Shown here in pieces: positions 54,165 to 63,116 of a stretch of 64,000 bases of DNA (within the stretch, counting starts at the first letter, position 1; every line of letters starts with the position of its first letter). The position numbers were made by a program, and so were the translations under genes. The notes beneath the pieces are model-generated. The model did not search any database. It saw nothing but the letters and a program-made list of their open reading frames with translations, and was not told where the DNA came from. Source of the DNA: UBA4582 sp965657335 (GTDB taxonomy: Bacteria; Pseudomonadota; Gammaproteobacteria; Pseudomonadales; Azotimanducaceae); NCBI GenBank assembly GCA_965657335.1, contig CBFHOH010000013.1, forward strand, positions 1 through 64,000, read 5' to 3'.

Positions 54165-54512
54165 CTAACTAAGTTGACTGCCAGATATTTTTCTCACGGG
54201 TATCTCATCAAGACTAACGTTGTCCAGACATCTTATGTTAACAGTCCAGATCTCTGGCGCTGTTCTTGGTCGGCGAAATGGCAAAATGCCGCAGAAAGGA
54301 CAAAAATAGTCTTTCGCTGTCATCGTATGCCACTGGTAAAGCGTCATATCGACTAAAGGTGTCTGTACCCTGATCTGATCGTCTTTGACCCTGAAATTCA
54401 GCGCACCGCGCTTGCGACAGACGGAACAATCACAAACGCGAACATGATCGAGGACGAGATCCACTTCAAATTGAATGTGACCACAATGACAGGCACCCTT
54501 ATAAGTTTGCAT
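54165..54512 (-). CDS. GFA-domain (CENP-V fold) zinc protein
   Basis: A 115-residue zinc-binding protein of the GFA/CENP-V family. The start is 54512 (MQTYKGACHCGH), with GAGG about 10 nt upstream. The zinc pairs are visible: CHCG (about 9-12), CDCSVCRKRG (about 32-41) and CPFCG (about 71-75). The name-giving Gfa of Paracoccus was proposed to join glutathione with formaldehyde, a role since questioned for most members; other members have unknown functions. It is a single gene, 69 bp below the CoA-transferase start. Confidence 0.85.
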   Translation of the reverse strand: MQTYKGACHCGHIQFEVDLVLDHVRVCDCSVCRKRGALNFRVKDDQIRVQTPLVDMTLYQWHTMTAKDYFCPFCGILPFRRPRTAPEIWTVNIRCLDNVSLDEIPVRKISGSQLS

Positions 54513-54670
54513 AAGCAAAAAACCTCACCCTTCAGACCTTTGATATGATGCGGCCGGCTGTGACTGCTGGGAGATTTGCCGAGCCCGTTGGCAGCTAACC
54601 TCGTGAGAAATACTCACCTGATATACGGCTTCGAATTCCATCAACGGTCCAAGTACTGTATAACGGCGTC

Positions 54671-55540
54671 ATGAAAATTCCAAAGCGACTAAAACCTCTC
54701 GTCGAAGACGGCCTGATTGATGAGGTTATCACTCAACTAATGAGCGGAAAAGAAGCATCCGTATACATGGTCAAATGCGGCGCTCACACCCGTTGTGCAA
54801 AAGTATACAAAGAAGCAACTAATAGAAGCTTCAAGAAAGCCGCCACCTATCAGGAGGGTAGAAAGGTTAGAAATAGCCGACGTGCCCGGGCGATGGAAAA
54901 GGGATCTAAGTATGGTCGGCGACAGCAGGAAGAAACCTGGCAAAACGCCGAACTTGATGCGCTCTACAAGGTCTCTGCCGTTGGTGTTCGTGTGCCGGAA
55001 ACCTACGGCTGCGTTAACGGTGTGCTGCTGATGGAACTGATCATCGACGAAGAAGGCTATGTCGCGCCGCGGCTTGGCGATGTCTCCATGCCCCCTGATC
55101 AGGCCATCGAAGATCACGGTGTCATGATGCAGTACATCGCGCGCATGTTATGCGCTGGTATCGTTCACGGAGACCTATCCGAGTTTAATGTGCTGGTCGA
55201 TCAATACGGCCCAGTGATCATTGACTTGCCGCAAGCAGTCGATGCTTCATCGAATAACAACGCCGAAGCCATGTTTCACCGTGATGTGAATAAAATACGA
55301 GACTATTACGGTCTGTTCGCCCCTGAGTTACTCGTCACTCGATATGCCAGTGAGATCTGGTCTTTCTTTAAAGATGGAAACTTGAGTCCGGAAACGATAC
55401 TCACCGGCAAGTTTACAGATGATACAGAAGAAGCGGACGTCGACTCTGTCATGGAAGAAATCAAAGCCGTGTATGCCGAGGAACAAGAGCGACAGGCCTA
55501 CCTTCTTTCTCTAGAAGAGGATCAAACCCGGTCTTATTGA
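54671..55540 (+). CDS. RIO1-type serine/threonine protein kinase
   Basis: A 289-residue atypical kinase of the RIO family. Elements seen: ATP-loop MSGKEASVYMVK (24-35), catalytic Lys44 in CAKVYKEA, catalytic loop HGDLSEFNVLVD (166-177, Asp168) and the metal-binding IIDLPQAV (183-190, Asp185). Eukaryotic and archaeal RIO1 acts in ribosome maturation; bacterial relatives are less studied and may act in another pathway. A regulatory Lys/Arg-rich segment (about 52-88) follows the ATP-loop. The last 7 bp overlap convergently the end of ccmI. Confidence 0.92.
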   Translation: MKIPKRLKPLVEDGLIDEVITQLMSGKEASVYMVKCGAHTRCAKVYKEATNRSFKKAATYQEGRKVRNSRRARAMEKGSKYGRRQQEETWQNAELDALYKVSAVGVRVPETYGCVNGVLLMELIIDEEGYVAPRLGDVSMPPDQAIEDHGVMMQYIARMLCAGIVHGDLSEFNVLVDQYGPVIIDLPQAVDASSNNNAEAMFHRDVNKIRDYYGLFAPELLVTRYASEIWSFFKDGNLSPETILTGKFTDDTEEADVDSVMEEIKAVYAEEQERQAYLLSLEEDQTRSY

Positions 55541-56886
55541 TCCCTTACCCTGCTCTCAATCAGTAATTTGACCACTGGGATATCAGATGTGATATCTACG
55601 ACTCCTGAGGCAGCCTGAAAATCGTCTGGCGAGGTATTGGCAATCCCTGAGGATGAGATCCGCGCAATCAGTATCACAGAATCAAAATTGGCAAGACTCA
55701 TGCCCTGCATCATTCCCATCGTTTCATCCAACGTTACCAGACGTGGTAAATCGGCTACCCGCATGCGCTGGACTGCGAGTGGCATAGGCGGCCCTGCGCT
55801 CGCTTTGGCATAGACAAACACCGAGTCGTTCGGATTACTTTTTACTGAATCAGCGACTTCTACCAACAACTGAACAGTGCGAGCGGGTCCAACTGACGCA
55901 TCGCTTTCGTTGGCGGCCGAGGCAATCGCTGGCGCGCTGTTCGCAAAGGGCGCAGCCTGACGAGCCGGCGCCACGTTGACTGGTGCCGGCGCTTTGTCTC
56001 CAAGTTCAGCACGCAATCGAGCTACTGCTTGCTGAATCAAGCGAGCGCGTTCGCCTTCGACACCCGTTGCTAACGCTTTTTCAAAAAGCGTAATCGCAGA
56101 TCCAAGGTCGCCATTCTGAAAAGCACTCATCGCTTTTATTTCGAGGATTGCGACGTTATGTGGATTAAGCGTGTAAGCCGCATCGATAGCCCGGCTGACG
56201 CGCCCGGTCGACTGTCGATCATCGGCCAGGAAAAGGGCTTCAGCGTAATAGACGCTGAGACCAGAATCCTGAGGGAACTGATCAAGCAAATGACGATAAG
56301 CATCGGCAGATTTCTCAAATTCGCCTTGGTTCATATACGACTGAGCCAGCAAAAACCAGCCATCGTGATTTTCTGGTTGACGCTCGAGACGTTTAGCCAG
56401 TTTCAGAATGTTATTGCGCATGCCATCGTTATCATGCGCTTGAGTGCGCTGGAACTCACCAGACAGCTCCAGGTCATTGATCGCACCCCAGGACAATCCA
56501 AAATCGGAATAGGCTGTCACTGCAAATAGCGGCACCAAAAACGCAACCGTGATGACTAGCTTAGGTATACCTCTACTTTGCGCATCCGACGCCACGCCTT
56601 CAACAGCGGTTTTGTCGTCTTGCGCATCTTGCATTGCGGTTTCGCTAAGCAGATTTTGTTCTAGCTCCAGTTTGAGTGATGCAAACTGTTCAGGCGTCAC
56701 TTCGCCCTCTAATTCGCTTTGCTCCAGTTCAATCAGACGCTCACGATAAAGTTCGACGTTCAACAATGACCGGTTGGGTTCATTGTTATCAGAATCAGCG
56801 TTCCGATGTCTGAAGAGAGGAACGAGAACGAAACCAGCAGCCGCAAGACTTAAGGCCGCGGCGATAAACCAAAAATCCGTAATCAT
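55534..56886 (-). CDS. ccmI: Cytochrome c maturation protein CcmI
   Basis: A 450-residue inner-membrane protein which delivers apocytochrome c to the haem lyase. It starts with two membrane segments separated by a cytoplasmic loop rich in Leu-zipper-like acidic residues (SELEGEVTPEQFASLKLEL), and the periplasmic part (about 130-290) holds tetratricopeptide repeats such as HDGWFLLAQSYMNQGEFEKS. The C-terminal region, rich in alanine and proline, is followed by a beta-type domain. Overlaps ccmH by 4 bp. The stop overlaps RIO1 convergently. Confidence 0.93.
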   Translation of the reverse strand: MITDFWFIAAALSLAAAGFVLVPLFRHRNADSDNNEPNRSLLNVELYRERLIELEQSELEGEVTPEQFASLKLELEQNLLSETAMQDAQDDKTAVEGVASDAQSRGIPKLVITVAFLVPLFAVTAYSDFGLSWGAINDLELSGEFQRTQAHDNDGMRNNILKLAKRLERQPENHDGWFLLAQSYMNQGEFEKSADAYRHLLDQFPQDSGLSVYYAEALFLADDRQSTGRVSRAIDAAYTLNPHNVAILEIKAMSAFQNGDLGSAITLFEKALATGVEGERARLIQQAVARLRAELGDKAPAPVNVAPARQAAPFANSAPAIASAANESDASVGPARTVQLLVEVADSVKSNPNDSVFVYAKASAGPPMPLAVQRMRVADLPRLVTLDETMGMMQGMSLANFDSVILIARISSSGIANTSPDDFQAASGVVDITSDIPVVKLLIESRVRDQ

Positions 56887-57344
56887 TTGGACAACAATCG
56901 ATTCAAGCGATCTTGATCATCATCACTGAGCGCTTTATTACTGGTAGCGTCACTGCGACGATTGACGAGTCTAAACAACACCGCCACAGCCACTAAAAAG
57001 AGTACCACGGGGCCAAACCACAAAACGTAAGTACTCCCTTTCACCTGAGGATTGTAAAGAATAAAGTCACCGTAACGCTGTTGCATAAAATCCCTAACTT
57101 CTTCGTCCGACTTGCCCTCTAGTACTAATCGGTGAACTTCGCGTCGCAGGTCTTTACTGATCATGGAATCGGAACCCGCGAGGTTTGTGTTCAGACACTG
57201 CGGGCATCGCAATTCGTCAATCAGGCTGTTGTAACGTTTCCTCATTGCCTCGTCAGGAAAACTGTAAGCGTCAATTGCGGCAACCACCGTCATCGGCTGC
57301 AGAAACATCACCACTGTTAGAAACAACAGGCTTATTCGAGTCAT
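56883..57344 (-). CDS. ccmH: Cytochrome c maturation protein CcmH
   Basis: A 153-residue membrane-anchored thiol-disulfide protein that reduces or holds the apocytochrome thiols. A signal peptide ends near VVAA, the redox motif LRCPQC gives Cys47 and Cys50 in the usual RCxxC context, and one C-terminal membrane segment (VLWFGPVVLFLVAVAVLF) anchors it. Length fits the short CcmH that pairs with a separate CcmI. Start overlaps ccmG stop by 4 bp. Confidence 0.95.
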   Translation of the reverse strand: MTRISLLFLTVVMFLQPMTVVAAIDAYSFPDEAMRKRYNSLIDELRCPQCLNTNLAGSDSMISKDLRREVHRLVLEGKSDEEVRDFMQQRYGDFILYNPQVKGSTYVLWFGPVVLFLVAVAVLFRLVNRRSDATSNKALSDDDQDRLNRLLSK

Positions 57345-57919
57345 TTTAGATCTACTCCAGCAGTCTGCGCTGCCAACTTATTCGCTTTTAGCTGTTCAAT
57401 CACCGGTTTCATTTCCGTATCAAAAACATTACGACTCACTGGCCCGACGTGTTTGTATTGGATCACACCTTCAGAATCGAGGATAAAGGTCTCCGGTGCA
57501 CCGTAAACACCCAGGTCGATGCCAAGTTTGCCATTGTCATCGACAATGTTGAAAACGAAAGGATTCTCGTAACGCCTTAACCAGGCCTGCGCTTTATTGA
57601 CCTCGTCGTTGTAATTGACGCCATAGAGAGGCACACCTTCCTCTTTACTGATACGCAGCAGTTCAGGATGCTCAAGTACACAGTTGGGACACCAAGTTGC
57701 CCAAACGTTAACGAGACTGACCTCTCCCTTCAAATCTTCCCGGGTTAGGGTTCGATCAGTATCATGCAGTTCGGCTGCCTCAAATTCAGGAAAAGGCCTA
57801 TCGATCAATTCCGAGGGCAAGATATGCGGATCCTTCAAACTAAAACCCACACCCAACGTAATGACGAGCAATATGAAGACAATAAGAGGAATCAACAAGC
57901 TCTTGTTCAAGCTACTCAT
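57341..57919 (-). CDS. ccmG: Thiol:disulfide interchange protein CcmG (DsbE)
   Basis: A 192-residue periplasmic membrane-anchored thioredoxin-fold reductant. The N-terminal anchor is about 6-27; the active site WCPNC occupies 76-80 (Cys77, Cys80). The conserved acidic residue and the GVYGAPETFILD segment with cis-Pro follow. It keeps the haem-binding cysteines of apocytochromes reduced. Start overlaps ccmF stop by 4 bp. Confidence 0.95.
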   Translation of the reverse strand: MSSLNKSLLIPLIVFILLVITLGVGFSLKDPHILPSELIDRPFPEFEAAELHDTDRTLTREDLKGEVSLVNVWATWCPNCVLEHPELLRISKEEGVPLYGVNYNDEVNKAQAWLRRYENPFVFNIVDDNGKLGIDLGVYGAPETFILDSEGVIQYKHVGPVSRNVFDTEMKPVIEQLKANKLAAQTAGVDLK

Positions 57920-59904
57920 ACCGTTGCTCCTGCCACACCTTCAGCACGGCTGGTGCTTTCCTGCCTTGCAATCTTCACCCTTCTATATCGTCGGTCGAAC
58001 ACGGTGATGAAACCGCCCATGGCAATCAACACGCCACCGAACCAGATCCAGCGAACAAAAGGCTTGTAGTGTACTCGCACCGCCCAGGCTTCTTTGCCTA
58101 CTGGCTCACCCAGGGCCACATACAGATCCCGAAAAAGCGAAGGATCAATGTCAGCTTCCGTCATCACATTGCTTGCTGCGGGATAAAAACGTTTTTCTGG
58201 CTTCAACGTCAACAGCACTTTACCGGACTGCAGAACGTCAATGTCGCCTCTGTCCGCCGTGTAATTTGGGCCCGACTCCTTGGTTACCGCATTAAATCTA
58301 AACTCATAGCCCGCAAGCTCAACAACGTCTCCCGGCGCCATACGAACATCTCTTTCTTCACTGTAATAAACAGTGATACAAACGCCCAGAATACTAACAG
58401 CGATACCAAGGTGACCTAATATCATACCGTAGTAGGACATGCTCTGTTTAAATAAGGCGGCAACCTTATCGGCCTTGTTAGATACTTTCGCCACGAGATC
58501 TTTACCGAGACTTACAATAATCCAAAGAGCAACGGTATTGACTACCACGACAACAAGAGAGAACTCTTTAGCCAAAGCCAGCACCATACACAGCATGAAG
58601 ATAAAGCTCACGACCAAACCGATCCACTGCTTCTTGATGACCTGCAGAGAGGTCTTTTTCCATCTAGACAGCGGGCTAATGACCATGAAAGCAAACAACA
58701 ACATTACAACGGGGACAAAGAGCGAATTAAAATACGGCGGGCCAATGGATATTTTCTTGCCGTCCGTCAGTGTCTCGTAAATCAACGGGTACAACGTGCC
58801 TAGCAACACGATCGCAGCTGAAACTACCAAAAGAAGATTATTTACCAAAAGCATGCTTTCCCGGGAGACCCAGTCAAAATCTGCGTCGCTCTTGATGCCT
58901 GATGCCTTAAACGCATAGAGCGTGAGCGACCCTCCGATAATCAACACAAGGTAGGTCAGGATGTACATGCCACGTTCAGGATCAACCGCGAAAGCGTGCA
59001 CCGATGTCAGCACTCCAGACCTGACCAGAAACGCTCCCAACAAGCTAAGGGAAAATGCAAAAATGGCAAGCAATACGGTCCAGCTCTTGAACACGCCACG
59101 CTTTTCGGTTGCTGCTAACGAGTGTACCAGCGCGGTACCGACTAACCAGGGCATGAACGATGCATTTTCAACCGCATCCCAGAACCACCAACCACCCCAA
59201 CCAAGTTCATAGTAGGCCCACCATGACCCCAGTGTGATACCTAGTGTAAGGAATCCCCATGCTGCATTGGTCCATGGCCGAGACCAACGGGCCCAGGCTG
59301 AGTCGAGGTTACCTGTAGTCAAGGTCGCGATAGCAAATGCAAATGGCACTGCGAAACCGACGTACCCCATGTAGAGCATTGGGGGATGCACGATAAGACC
59401 GAAGTCTTGCAACAAAGGATTCAGATCCTTACCGTCAGCGGGATAGACTGGCAAGGTGCGATCAAAGGGATTAGAGGTGAGCAATATAAAAAGTACAAAG
59501 CCGATAGAGAGCGCACCCATCACCGCCAGCACGCGCGCACGCATATCGAGAGTCAAACCGCCACTGAGTGCCCCAACCGCAAACGTCCAGCCAGCCATGA
59601 CCAACGTCCAAAGTAGAAAAGATCCTTCGTGTCCCCCCCAAATAGCAGACAACTTATATTGCACGGGCAGCGCCGAATTTGAATTATTGGCAACATATTG
59701 CACAGAAAAATCATCGCTCCAGAATGCATAACCAAGGCAAACGAAACTGATCGCAACAAACACAAAAAATCCAGCGGCGAGGGAGCTCGAAACATTCATT
59801 AACTGGTTGTTTCGTTGCACTATCCCAACGCTGGGGATGATGGCCAGCGCCACACACATACCCAGCGCTAAAATCAAACTGAAATGACCCAACTCGGCAA
59901 TCAC
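57916..59904 (-). CDS. ccmF: Haem lyase subunit CcmF
   Basis: A 662-residue integral membrane protein with many segments that attaches haem to apocytochrome c. The WWD-like haem-handling domain is at 236-243 (WGGWWFWD), and conserved membrane histidines flank it (for example IVHPPMLYMG at about 171-180). Length matches E. coli CcmF (647). It lies 32 bp after ccmE and overlaps ccmG. Confidence 0.96.
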   Translation of the reverse strand: MIAELGHFSLILALGMCVALAIIPSVGIVQRNNQLMNVSSSLAAGFFVFVAISFVCLGYAFWSDDFSVQYVANNSNSALPVQYKLSAIWGGHEGSFLLWTLVMAGWTFAVGALSGGLTLDMRARVLAVMGALSIGFVLFILLTSNPFDRTLPVYPADGKDLNPLLQDFGLIVHPPMLYMGYVGFAVPFAFAIATLTTGNLDSAWARWSRPWTNAAWGFLTLGITLGSWWAYYELGWGGWWFWDAVENASFMPWLVGTALVHSLAATEKRGVFKSWTVLLAIFAFSLSLLGAFLVRSGVLTSVHAFAVDPERGMYILTYLVLIIGGSLTLYAFKASGIKSDADFDWVSRESMLLVNNLLLVVSAAIVLLGTLYPLIYETLTDGKKISIGPPYFNSLFVPVVMLLFAFMVISPLSRWKKTSLQVIKKQWIGLVVSFIFMLCMVLALAKEFSLVVVVVNTVALWIIVSLGKDLVAKVSNKADKVAALFKQSMSYYGMILGHLGIAVSILGVCITVYYSEERDVRMAPGDVVELAGYEFRFNAVTKESGPNYTADRGDIDVLQSGKVLLTLKPEKRFYPAASNVMTEADIDPSLFRDLYVALGEPVGKEAWAVRVHYKPFVRWIWFGGVLIAMGGFITVFDRRYRRVKIARQESTSRAEGVAGATV

Positions 59905-59936
59905 AAATTTTTACTCCTGATTAATATTTCAACGAC

Positions 59937-60410
59937 TTACAAGGTGGAATCAAAGGCAGGCTTTTCTTCATGTGCGTCAGCGAGCACCTCAGCAACTTCT
60001 GGCGGCATATATTGCTCATCGTGTTTCGCTAGCACTTCTTCCGCAACGAAGACACCTTGTCCGTCCAACCTGCCTTTGGCAATAACACCCTGCCCCTCTC
60101 GAAACAGATCAGGTAAAATACCTTCGTATTGAACGGTCACCTCTGAGGCCTTCATGTCACCGATCACAAAAGTTACCGTTAGATCCGTGTCAGATCGATT
60201 AACGCTGTCGGCCATGACCATTCCCCCTGCGCGAATCAGCGTAGCCTCCGGAGCCTCTCCCTTAGCAATCTGTTCGGGCGAATAAAACAAGTTCATATTT
60301 TCATCCAGCGCCAAAAGCGCGAAAGCGACAAACCCACCAACGCTTAACAACAGCGCACCAACAATCATTAGCCGGTTTCTTCTGTGAGTTTTCATCTTGC
60401 CAAATTTCAT
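59937..60410 (-). CDS. ccmE: Haem chaperone CcmE
   Basis: A 157-residue membrane-anchored OB-fold chaperone that covalently binds haem through a histidine. A single N-terminal anchor (about 14-34) is followed by the beta barrel; the haem-binding His130 is in VLAKHDEQYMPPEV. GAGGAAG 6 nt upstream supports ATG 60410. Confidence 0.96.
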   Translation of the reverse strand: MKFGKMKTHRRNRLMIVGALLLSVGGFVAFALLALDENMNLFYSPEQIAKGEAPEATLIRAGGMVMADSVNRSDTDLTVTFVIGDMKASEVTVQYEGILPDLFREGQGVIAKGRLDGQGVFVAEEVLAKHDEQYMPPEVAEVLADAHEEKPAFDSTL

Positions 60411-60461
60411 GATTTGCTTCCTCTGCTCATGAGTCAGTCAGATAGCGAATTGCTACCGACT

Positions 60462-60683
60462 TTAAGTTAGGGTCGTTGTCGTTGTTGGGCTTTCTTCCGT
60501 ACTGCTGGGATGCTGCGCTTGCTGTTGAATCAAGTTTTGTTGAGCGGTGCGGAACTTTCTAGCAGCTTGGATCGGCTGAAAAATATTGATAATTAGCGCC
60601 GCGATGACAATGCCATAACAACTCCAAACAAAAACGCCATGTCCGCCCATCGCAATAAAATCGGCCAGGTTGTCAAAGCTCAT
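60462..60683 (-). CDS. ccmD: Haem exporter accessory protein CcmD
   Basis: A 73-residue small membrane protein. ATG 60683 overlaps the stop of ccmC by 4 bp (ATGA). It begins MSFDNLADFIAMGGHGVFVW and has one membrane segment, then a basic, Gln-rich cytoplasmic tail and a Thr-rich end. It releases haem-loaded CcmE from CcmABC. The open frame extends much further upstream inside ccmC, but only this last part is the gene. Confidence 0.92.
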   Translation of the reverse strand: MSFDNLADFIAMGGHGVFVWSCYGIVIAALIINIFQPIQAARKFRTAQQNLIQQQAQHPSSTEESPTTTTTLT

Positions 60684-61417
60684 GGTGCCATTACCCAATC
60701 TTTCACCCACTGAGTCCTGAATTCTCGCCGTAATATCTCGGCCCGAATTCTTAACATCCAAGCAGTGAAAAAGAATAAATAGTATCCGATAACCATTACC
60801 AGCAGTGGCATCCACATTTCCGCGGGCATCGCCGGTTTTTCCGTCAGGGAGAATGATGCTGGCTGGTGTAAAGTAAACCACCAGTTCACTGAAAATTTGA
60901 TAATCGGCAAGTTGATGACACCCACCACGGCAAGCACTGCTGCTGCGCGGCCCGCCGCTTCCCTCGATTCCATGGCTGATCGCAGAGCGATGACGCCTAT
61001 AAACAGGAAAAACAACACCAGGGTTGATGTCAGCCTTGCATCCCAGACCCAATAAGTTCCCCAGGTTGGCTTGCCCCAAATCGCTCCCGTCACTAGCGCT
61101 ATAAACGTAACAGAAGCGCCGATGGGGGCAGCGCATTGCATCGCGATGTCTGCCAATTTGATTTTCCAGACAAGAAATACAACCGCAGCACTTGCCATCA
61201 TCACGTAGCTTGATTGCGCAAGTATTGCAGCAGGCACGTGTACATACATGATTCTGAAACTATTGCCCTGCTGATAGTCCTGAGGCGCGAAGGCAAGCCC
61301 CCACACCATACCCAGACACAGGAACAGGAAGGCGCTGACGCTTATCCAGGGCAGCCATTTCCCGCTGAGATCAAAGAAATATCTGGGAGAACCCAGTTTA
61401 TGGAACCATTGCCACAT
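60680..61417 (-). CDS. ccmC: Haem exporter protein CcmC
   Basis: A 245-residue six-segment membrane protein that passes haem to CcmE. Taking ATG 61417 gives MWQWFHKLGSP and exactly the E. coli length, so upstream in-frame codons to 61459 are not used. WWD domain: WGTYWVWD at 119-126. Conserved His60 in MYVHVPAA is present and a second His lies in the later NWWFTLHQPAS. There is a 148-bp gap to ccmB. Confidence 0.95.
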   Translation of the reverse strand: MWQWFHKLGSPRYFFDLSGKWLPWISVSAFLFLCLGMVWGLAFAPQDYQQGNSFRIMYVHVPAAILAQSSYVMMASAAVVFLVWKIKLADIAMQCAAPIGASVTFIALVTGAIWGKPTWGTYWVWDARLTSTLVLFFLFIGVIALRSAMESREAAGRAAAVLAVVGVINLPIIKFSVNWWFTLHQPASFSLTEKPAMPAEMWMPLLVMVIGYYLFFFTAWMLRIRAEILRREFRTQWVKDWVMAP

Positions 61418-61565
61418 ACAAAACCTTAAACGTACTAGTCCAACGGACGGTGAAACCATCGGTTGTTAACCGCCGCAAATCATATCAGAAACCCATCAAA
61501 TTTTCGATTTAACACGCCATTAGAAACACAATTTCGACACCCTTCCGCGTCATTCGTTCAGTCAC

Positions 61566-62234
61566 TCACTGACTCACCGATATCTTGATACCAAGGCAGG
61601 TCGCCAGAGGCGCAAAACCAAGAGACAACATCAATATTGCACCCAGCCAGAGCATATGACCCTGATAATTTCCATCAGATACGCCGGCCTGAACCATCGC
61701 GGTCGCAAGTATTAAAACAGGCACATAGAGCGGCAAAATCAGGATAGAAATCAACACGCCGCCTTTCTTTAGACCGACCGTCAAACTGGCGCCAATCGCG
61801 CCCAACAAACTCAGAATTGGCGTCGCTATGCAAAGCGATATTACTAGCGCAATTAAGCCTGTCTCATTTACAAACAGCATCATTCCGAGCAAAGGACTCA
61901 TCAAGGTTAATGGCAAGCCGGACACTATCCAGTGACTGATTATTTTACCGATGACAATGAAATAAAGTGGTTCGGCTGACAGTGCCATCTGTTCAAGCGA
62001 ACCGTCATCAAAATCGCTCTTAAACATCATCTCCATCGATAGCAAGGTAGCAAGCAATGCCGCAACCCAAATCACACCCGGCGCTATCTCGCTTAACATC
62101 TCTTCTGACGGGCTAATCCCAAGCGGAAACAAACTGATCACTATCACGAAGAAAACCAGCGGATTTAACATATCGGCTGGATTTCTGGCCATCACCATAA
62201 GATCTCGCCGGACAGTCGCCCATACCAACTTCAA
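61566..62234 (-). CDS. ccmB: Haem exporter protein CcmB
   Basis: A 222-residue six-segment ABC-type membrane subunit. It starts MKLVWATVRRDLMVMARNP, and the cytoplasmic coupling region with FDDGSLEQMALSAEP is typical. With CcmA it forms the ATP-driven part of the haem handling complex releasing holo-CcmE. The start overlaps the stop of ccmA by 4 bp. Confidence 0.95.
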   Translation of the reverse strand: MKLVWATVRRDLMVMARNPADMLNPLVFFVIVISLFPLGISPSEEMLSEIAPGVIWVAALLATLLSMEMMFKSDFDDGSLEQMALSAEPLYFIVIGKIISHWIVSGLPLTLMSPLLGMMLFVNETGLIALVISLCIATPILSLLGAIGASLTVGLKKGGVLISILILPLYVPVLILATAMVQAGVSDGNYQGHMLWLGAILMLSLGFAPLATCLGIKISVSQ

Positions 62235-62821
62235 GCCCGCACCCCCAGACTGAGTGTACGCACCCTCGCGTCTAGCGTGACCACTTGGTGGCTGGTCAGT
62301 ACAATTACACCGCCATTACCAAGATGTTCTTGCATGCGGTCTTCAATGCGTTCAACACCGGCAACGTCGATCGCACTGAAGGGCTCGTCCAGTATTAACA
62401 CATCCGGGAGCGGCAAAAACAGGCGCGCCAGGTTTACCCGCTTGCGCTGGCCTTCAGACATTGAGCCACATGGCACGCCCTCAAACCGAAGCAAGTCAAC
62501 CATCTCTAGTGCTGCCATTAGCGCCTGATGGCTATGCGATTGGCCACTCAATTGGCCTAGCCAGGCAAGGTTTTCGAGTGCGGTCAATTGGTCTTTAACA
62601 CCAGGTTTATGCCCCACATAAAGGGGATACTGCTCTGTCTCCCAAGCGACTTCCCCCTCATAGTCCTCATACAGCCCACATAGGATTCTCAACAGGGTCG
62701 TTTTACCGGTACCGTTCCCTCCTTGCACCCGCAAGAGCTCGCCGCCCTGAACGGAGAAACTAACGTTCTCGAATAAGGGCCGATGTTCCCGTTCGCAGGT
62801 AAGTTGATTGACATGTAGCAT
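62231..62821 (-). CDS. ccmA: Haem exporter ATPase CcmA
   Basis: A 196-residue ABC ATPase. Walker A GGNGTGKT at 34-41, signature SEGQRKRVNLARL at about 122-134, and Walker B VLILDEPF. First gene of the ccmABCDEFGHI operon. No ribosome-binding site is visible before ATG 62821, although a TATAAT lies only 6 nt upstream; the transcript may therefore be leaderless. Confidence 0.95.
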   Translation of the reverse strand: MLHVNQLTCEREHRPLFENVSFSVQGGELLRVQGGNGTGKTTLLRILCGLYEDYEGEVAWETEQYPLYVGHKPGVKDQLTALENLAWLGQLSGQSHSHQALMAALEMVDLLRFEGVPCGSMSEGQRKRVNLARLFLPLPDVLILDEPFSAIDVAGVERIEDRMQEHLGNGGVIVLTSHQVVTLDARVRTLSLGVRA

Positions 62822-62827
62822 GCAGCA

Positions 62828-62857
62828 ATTATATAGGTTGTTGAGAGGGAATGTCGC
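62828..62857 (-). promoter_or_regulatory. Candidate promoter of the ccm operon
   Basis: Read leftward, GCGACA (62857-62852) and TATAAT (62833-62828) are 18 bp apart. The expected start point, about 7 nt after the -10, falls on or next to the A of the ccmA ATG at 62821. Confidence 0.55.
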
Positions 62858-63116
62858 ATCAGGCGACGGCCTCGTGTCTTATACGCTGATTCTTCGCCAG
62901 CGGGCTTATTATGGGCACCTGCGGCGCTGCAGCTAAATATCGGACCGCTACAATTTGGCACGTAAGCGAATAAGACAATCTCCCATCGGCTGTGTGAAAA
63001 CCATCTACAAGATCACTTTTTGTATCTGACGCGCGGCTCTGTGTACACACCCCAATTGTTATTCATGATGATTCCGAATAACATCACAGAATTCTGACTC
63101 TGACGGCCCAATCAAC

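Noticed and set aside
54541..54665. A GGGAGATTTGCCGAG stretch that recalls the start of a tRNA-Ser or tRNA-Leu
   Set aside because: No complementary acceptor end, anticodon arm or proper T-arm could be found downstream.
60684..61136. Long open frame reading through into ccmD
   Set aside because: Only the last 73 codons match CcmD; the rest is a shadow of ccmC in another frame.
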